Source: Hypsibius dujardini (taxonomy: Eukaryota > Tardigrada > Eutardigrada > Parachela > Hypsibiidae). From it: a stretch of DNA of 64,000 bases. Every line of letters begins with the position of its first letter. Position 1 is the first letter of the stretch. Below the pieces are notes generated by a model that was given only the letters and a program-made list of their open reading frames with translations, was not told the DNA's origin and searched no databases. The position numbers and the translations under genes were made by a program. Positions 58,441 to 64,000 of the stretch are shown piece by piece. Location of the stretch: NCBI GenBank assembly GCA_001579985.1, contig LRSR01008821.1:1-64000 (forward strand), read 5' to 3'.

Positions 58441-60493
58441 TTACGCTTTTTTTAAAATATATAAAAGATACTCCAGGGTGTACATATAATCAGCGTCAAT
58501 ATAGTGAAAGGATATTGCCGTGTTAGAGCAGCAGTTGAACCTTTCTCCTTCGGGATACATCAGATAATTGGGATACCACCAGCTCTAAGAACAAAAGAAC
58601 ACCCTTCTAGTGTTTAAGGTCAAAGCATCACATGCCAACCTGGCGGGTATTACACGTGCCAGAATTTCAGTTGTATCCGTTCAGTGATGGGTACTTTTTG
58701 TTGTCTGTTTCAGTTAAACGAAAATGCATTGGCACATGTGCAACTGCTCAATGATATCATCACATTTAACAATTAGCGCAGTCCCGTTCTCAGAAAAGTT
58801 TTTTGCTATGAACGGATAAACCCATCAATCTACGCAATAAACAAAAATATTACGCATACTTAATCAAGCAATCGATTCAGTTCTAGACGATTATTTTAAG
58901 AAACGTCTCTAAAAAATGTTTTCTAACCGAAGTTTCCAAAATGAATTTCAACTGCTTCCTTTGTTTATGAGAACTCTTAAATGAACAAGCAAACATTTCA
59001 GTCCGTGGGCAGTTTGAAAATCAGAGGGGGACGAACGCGTGTTAAATTTAAAGAAACAGTAAAACCTGCTAAGTGGGGGCACCCTCCGTTCCGAAATAAA
59101 TGACCCCCATAGAGATTCACCCCAGTTGTCAGGTTCCTCTAGAGGAACCCATGGGTGCCCCAATTGGCCATAAGCGCCCAATTCCCTGAGTCAGCCACTG
59201 GCCCTGAACCCTTGTCTGCTCATTTTTAAAGGTTTCTAAATATAGTTACGAATACGAAATATTACTGTCCCACTTAGCAGGTTTTACTATATAAAGATGA
59301 CTCACTTCGTTATCTTTCGGTTTAATATGGTCCTTTGGACCGAAAGGTAAGAACCGTTTCATCCCGGTTGCATCCCGACTGTCCATTGCTTCCACGCCGA
59401 TGTCATAAAGACACATGCCAGCTTCGGAATCTTCATCACCGGCATCGTCCGTCCGGCATACCCCTTTGGCTAATCCTTCTTCAACGAATAATCGTACTGC
59501 TTCTCTACTCAACACGTATCCTGCACCTCCCGACATATACCCTGTAACATTGAGAAAAACTTCTTGACTTGTTCAGTAAAATATGTCGCCAAACCACTTA
59601 ATTGTTACACAGATTCATAGTGGACCGTTAATTATTAGCCCTTACCTGTATAGTAAGAGGCGGTTCTATGTGGTTAGCATAAAGAATCTGACAAGAATGT
59701 CAGAAAAATTGCAATAGCATATGAATATGATAAGGCCTACCTTACCTTGTGGGGTGAAGGGAGAAAACTGGCAACCAAAATAAAGGGGATCAGCATGAGA
59801 GTAGTTGGAAAGAAATCGCCTCAAATTCTCCATGATTACAAAAGTGTCATCATCGGCCTTCAAGAACCAATTATAATCTTTGAGGGTATTATTATAAATA
59901 TACCTGAAAATACAAAAAATCCGACGCACTTACATGGCGGGACTTCAAATAAACATCTCAGGAATCGGACCGGCTTACCCAAGGGCAAACTTTGTCTTTC
60001 CCCAGAGATAATCTCGTCCCTCTGGTAACGATGCATTAACAACATGAAATTCAGCGTCTTCTTCGCTGCTGATAAAAACATAACCGTCACACCGTTTAGC
60101 CCATGTGTCGTGAACAGCAATGGTTTTGTTCCGAGTTGCGGGTGACGTCAGAATCCAGCAGAAAATACGAACATTAGAATCATTTTGGAACTCCAGCAGA
60201 TCCAGTTGGTTTTGTGGCGCTGCATACAGATCTCTGTCATCATCTTTTTCGGAGGTGATTTTTGAGTGAAATGTTTGAAAATCGCTATGTGCCAAGTTTT
60301 TTGTGGTTAAATATTTTGTGAAAACATCAGCCATGTTCCGATAGGAGAAGAGCTCGTTTTGCAAGCGCAAAATAACCGTTTGCGTTTTTATGCCATCCAT
60401 TAGATCTAATTCTAATGCAACGAGAAATCCAAGACAAAGTCCCAAGCTAAACGTTGCACATAGCTTCACAGAAAACAAGCGGGTGTTGTACAT
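58441..60493 (-). CDS. C1GALT1-like: Core 1 beta-1,3-galactosyltransferase (T-synthase) family, four exons
   Basis: This family adds galactose in beta1-3 linkage to GalNAc-Ser/Thr in the Golgi, making core 1 O-glycans. The exons are 60493-59979, 59903-59746, 59541-59306 and 58584-58441, all with clean borders and phases, giving 350 residues. A type II anchor lies at about residues 7-28 ([22 protein letters not shown]). Motifs in order: [20 protein letters not shown] (112-131), [11 protein letters not shown] with the DDD metal site (184-194), [12 protein letters not shown] (225-236), EDSEAGMCL (261-269; usual ED-x-x-x-G-x-CL), and [13 protein letters not shown] (321-333). The last exon starts SWWYPNYL, the block expected after [10 protein letters not shown]. 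Family members usually have CCSD; here it is CCSN. The frame is intact, so it is probably active. It may be one of several paralogues, so direct orthology is not claimed. Confidence 0.88.
59058..59288. mobile_element. MITE in the last intron of the C1GALT1-like gene
   Basis: 20-base ends AGTAAAACCTGCTAAGTGGG face each other 231 bases apart. The right end lies only 17 bases from the exon 3 donor. The interior has no coding sequence. Confidence 0.65.
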
Positions 60494-61407
60494 TTTATCG
60501 CCCAAATCGTCCCTTCTTCCATGGAATCCAAAGGGAAATTTGAAAATATCAGTTTTATTTCTTAAAACAACAAGAGCTCAGCACAGTTGTATAGGATTTC
60601 TTGCTATCCTTCACGTCTCGAAAAAAACTACGTTACACTACACAGAAAACTGGCGCCCTGGTGCCGTCTACCTACAATGGAAGGTAGCATTTCCAAATCG
60701 TACAATTGAAACGTATCAGTTACCGCATTAGTATATTTAGTTCCAGGAGACGGTTTCACACATTGAACTGAACATTTTATAATAAGCTTAAATAATAAAA
60801 ATGGTGAGATCATCTTTCTCAACTCAGTTTTACAGTGTTATAACCTAGAGTAACACCTGTGCGATTACCGGCAACCATATGATGTATGCGCTGCAGTATT
60901 ACAAAACGCAGTTTATTTTTTCGAATGGATCGCAATAGAAAAAAATCTCATGACTGAAAAATCCCTTCAAGCTAGCTGCACATACATATTATCTGCCTCA
61001 CAGTTGCTTAAGAATTCTTCCGGACAGCACATGGGTTCTCCGACAGGTGTTTCAGCTGGCACGGGTTTTCAAGTATGAGAAATATTATTTGGAGACTTCA
61101 GGGTATTACTGCGGGGACCACACCCACAGTATGCTGGCACGATTAAATATTAATTTAATGTTTTTGTGCAGCTTAACAATTAGAACCCAATAAATTATTG
61201 TAAAATTAACAGAATTCAAGCAGTTAATTAACTATATAAGTCATTTTTGCGTAGGGCTCTGGCTGATGGTATTTCATACTGGAATCAGCTTTAAATGGTT
61301 TGGATTTAGGTAAGTGTGATGCCACCGTAATACTGTTGTTAGTTCAAGTAATGTCTATCGCAACAGAAGAAAAGTAGCGTAGTTTTCGTTGAAATAAGTC
61401 TGGAACT
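60494..61407. other. Upstream of the C1GALT1-like gene, nothing recognised
   Basis: This should hold the promoter of the minus-strand gene. No TATA box could be chosen with confidence, and no other gene was seen. Confidence 0.4.
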
Positions 61408-61710
61408 GGAACAGTTAACACAATCAAACTATCATTCGATACAATGAGCGAAAACCTTCAGCTGCAATCACCGCAGCCAACCGGTCCGATATGCTCTCAT
61501 ACCAACTTTCACAAAGCTCCGGTGTGCAATTCTTAACCACAAGGATCACACAGATTGCAAAGATCGCACAGATCCACGAAGATCAAGAACTGCACACCGG
61601 AGTTTTGCAAAAGTTTGTATGAGATCATACAAACCGGTTGGTTGCGGTGATTGCAGCTGAAAGTTTTCGCTCAAACTATTGAGTGATTGTTTGATTGTGT
61701 TAACTGTTCC
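61408..61710. mobile_element. Large hairpin MITE
   Basis: Arms of about 125 bases (GGAACAGTTAACACAATCAA with its complement ending GTTAACTGTTCC) flank a loop of about 50 bases. The arms include CAGCTGCAATCACCGCAGCC and its counterpart. There are few differences between the arms, so insertion is recent compared with the other elements here. It has no coding capacity. Confidence 0.7.
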
Positions 61711-63640
61711 GTTTTGTTGCTCCTGTTTTTCTGCCTAAATCGGCTTTCGTTGATTGTTCTATTGTTTGATAGATTTGTTTTTCTTATACGATGCCAGATG
61801 ATTGCTCGATTGTTTGCCCTCTGCCAGTTTTGTTTTTGGTGTTATCTGTTATTTTTGTTTTTTTAATGTTTTTTTAAGTTTAGTGTTGTTATAAAATTTT
61901 AAGTTGTCTTCCATTTGTACATAGTTTTCATTTTCACTTAAACTAGACAATAAATTCCTTGTTGAAAAATGGAACAAAGCAACCACTGAAGGTCAAGTGG
62001 TTGATTGTTCGATTGTATAAAAACCACCCCTACTCTGCCCCTTTTGCACATACCCCGGACTCTCCATTGCAATCAGTCTAGCCGTTGACTTTATATAGAA
62101 ATACAATTGCATAGAAGCGCAGCGAATAGAACTACTGTTTAGCTCGTGACATAGTTACAAGTCTTACATTAGGGTTCTGAATTTAACACTGTTGCACCGA
62201 TGAGAACACGGAAAAATCAAGATAAAGCATCCCTGAAACAGAAAGAGAGACAGACAAAGAGAAAGACGAAGAGACAAAGAAACAGAGACGGAGAGAGAGA
62301 CACACACGCAGACTCAGAGACACACAAACACACATATATACCATGTGCGGGAATACTTTTGGCACTGGCCTTCGCAAGCCCTCGCCTGAACTGTGTGTGT
62401 GCTATTAACAAAATATTTTCTGCACTAGAAAGCCCACTTTGATGGCTATCCGAATCACTTTCAAATCGAAATTCGGGTTGTTATATCAGAAGTTGTTTCG
62501 GAAAACCCAAGAACCAGCACTGTTATAATTTGTCCCATGGACCGTATTTCAGATCTCCGTCAACTTTAAAGCAAATCTAAAAAACTAAAACGGCAAACTA
62601 TAGATCTATGTCAGTGTACTGTACAAAAAAAAATCAGAAATATTCAATCAATCGTGCACCACTAAATTGAGGGAGACCTTTAAAAAAAAATGTAAACATT
62701 TTCAGACAAATGGTCTGAATGGTGTACGGGTCTGGGTCTACGCTAATAACTTTTTCAGTTGTTATGCGATTGTGATAATTTTAATCACATTAAAGAGCCC
62801 AATTATTGCACCCCCTTTTTTATTAAAAAATATTGATTGTTGTTGCATTTCGGGTTTCCAGTTTTGATCTAAAGTTAGAGATACACGATTTAAGAAATTG
62901 GCTGAACTTGACCCTGCGACGTTTTCTTTTTTCTTAAAACCAAAGTTGCCGTCAAATTGATTTTTTCTTTTGCGTGAGATAGCCCCATCAAAGTACTACA
63001 ACATACGTGTTAAAACTTTTTGTTGCTCACGCTTTGCTTTGAGAAATGCGAACCAGTTTTGATCTGGGTCAGCGAACTTGGCAAAATTTGCCATTACCCA
63101 GGCCAAAATTAATTTTTAGGTGCTGCCACAAACCAATGCATAACACCTGTCCTGCTCCTGCCCCAACGTCGAACCGAGCAAATGTTTCACAGATCTATAG
63201 GTCTTCTTTCGAAATAAAGCATACATTTTTTTTATCAGTTCATATAGGGTTACATTCAGCAATTTTAGTGTAGTGCCAAAAGTATTCCCGCACCCGGTAC
63301 ACAGAATGAGAATGAGAGTGAGAGGACACACAAACATACAAGCATACCCGCAGAGGAAGAGAAAGAGAGAAAGAGACAGACAGAAAACTTTTAATCTATC
63401 CTATGCGCATTCAATACAAGCCCTACCGTAATTCCATACGAAGGCAGAAAATACGGACGTAAACCAAGTGTAAACCAAATAGTGTAGACCAAGTTAAAAC
63501 TAATTTTTTATTGAGTGTCAGCAAATCTTGCTTGGTTTTTGAAGTGTCCAGTAAAAAAAACGGAAGCAAAATTGAACAAGGGGACGCTAATAAAAATAAA
63601 CTGTGGTAAACAAATGCAGTTTCATCTTTAAGCTGAAAAC
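61711..63640. repeat. Intergenic with AGAC/AGAG simple repeats
   Basis: Purine-rich simple repeats lie at 62235-62330 and 63305-63390. They create long Cys/Leu/Ser frames on the opposite strand. No gene was recognised. Confidence 0.5.
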
Positions 63641-63960
63641 CAGAAGAAATATCCCGGCAAGAAAATGCGAGCATCCATGTCTCCCAAATGATGCAGGAGT
63701 ATTTTGAGCAAGAAAGGAATATTTCCGTCTGCCTGGCCTACCAAAAGCCCCGACTTGTCAGTAATTGACAATATTTTGGGCATTCTCAAGGACCGATTGA
63801 AGCATTGCAACATTGTGAGCGTTGATAAAATTTAAATGCTCGTTCGGGAACTTTGGAATGAGATTGTCCCTCTTGAATTGTGCAAGAAATTGTACGATAG
63901 AGTCTCTCGACATTCGAAGACGGTGATGAAAGTCATTATTAATAAGATACTGCCGGTAAA
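63641..63960 (+). mobile_element. Tc1-like transposase C-terminal remnant
   Basis: Broken readings hold a degraded second-Asp block, ENASIHVSQMMQEYF, and WPTKSPDLSVIDNILGILKD, the third acidic block of Tc1 transposases. A reading ELWNEIVPLELCKKLYDRVS follows. Frame changes and a stop interrupt it. It runs towards the end of the window, so the right end of the element was not seen. It is a different family from those at 30215 and 54344. Confidence 0.6.
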
Positions 63961-64000
63961 AATTTGTGGCTGTTAGCTTCCATGTGAAACCAAATGTTTT

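Noticed and set aside
62183-62411. Cys/Leu/Ser-rich minus-strand frames
   Set aside because: They are complements of an AGAC/AGAG simple repeat.

Overview
The window is animal nuclear DNA. It is AT-rich and gene-poor. Its genes are split by GT-AG introns, some only 52-100 bases long. It is littered with broken Tc1/mariner elements, hairpin MITEs, LINE fragments, a Ty3/gypsy fossil and a Polinton-like fossil. The gene families (GT11, GT31, a C1GALT1-type T-synthase, a GT32-like enzyme, a CASD1-like SGNH domain) fit an invertebrate. I cannot name the phylum from the sequence alone.

Layout. 1.6-7.2 kb: two tandem, head-to-tail paralogues of a secreted Cys-containing protein that I do not recognise. 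Each has five exons, all in phase 0, and a TATA box; the second copy carries a one-base insertion in exon 4. 7.5-9.2 kb, minus: a CASD1-like GDS/DGxH acyl-esterase domain. 14.5-15.7 kb: LINE 3' fragment, copy 1. 19-21.3 kb: Polinton-like fossil (family B polymerase and packaging ATPase remnants). 23.0 kb: first exon of a possible type II membrane protein. 27.0-27.5 kb and 30.2-31.5 kb: Tc1/mariner elements with recognisable inverted ends. 29.1-30.1 kb: a GT11 alpha-1,2-fucosyltransferase-like gene. 33.5-34.0 kb, minus: a possible two-exon gene of unknown function. 36.0-40.6 kb: a gene whose splice phases join a GT31 domain to a GT11 domain. 43.2-44.1 kb: a single-exon GT32-like type II glycosyltransferase. 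44.6-45.3 kb: a CAGA microsatellite. 46.9-54.0 kb: the gypsy fossil, with a nested palindrome near its 3' part. 54.3-55.3 kb: a mariner remnant cut by LINE copy 2 (55.3-56.5 kb). 58.4-60.5 kb, minus: a complete four-exon C1GALT1-like gene. 63.6 kb to the end: a Tc1-like transposase remnant.

How the genes fit together. Five or six loci within 53 kb make or modify surface and secreted glycans: core 1 beta-1,3-galactosylation, GT31/GT11 chain building, a GT32-like transfer and a CASD1-type O-acyl step. The most notable is the predicted GT31-GT11 fusion. Gal(beta1-3) followed by Fuc(alpha1-2) is the order that builds an H-type terminus, so one chain could in principle hold two consecutive steps. 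However, the GT31 half has altered catalytic motifs.

All exon joins were made by eye from splice signals and reading phase. No transcript or database search was available.
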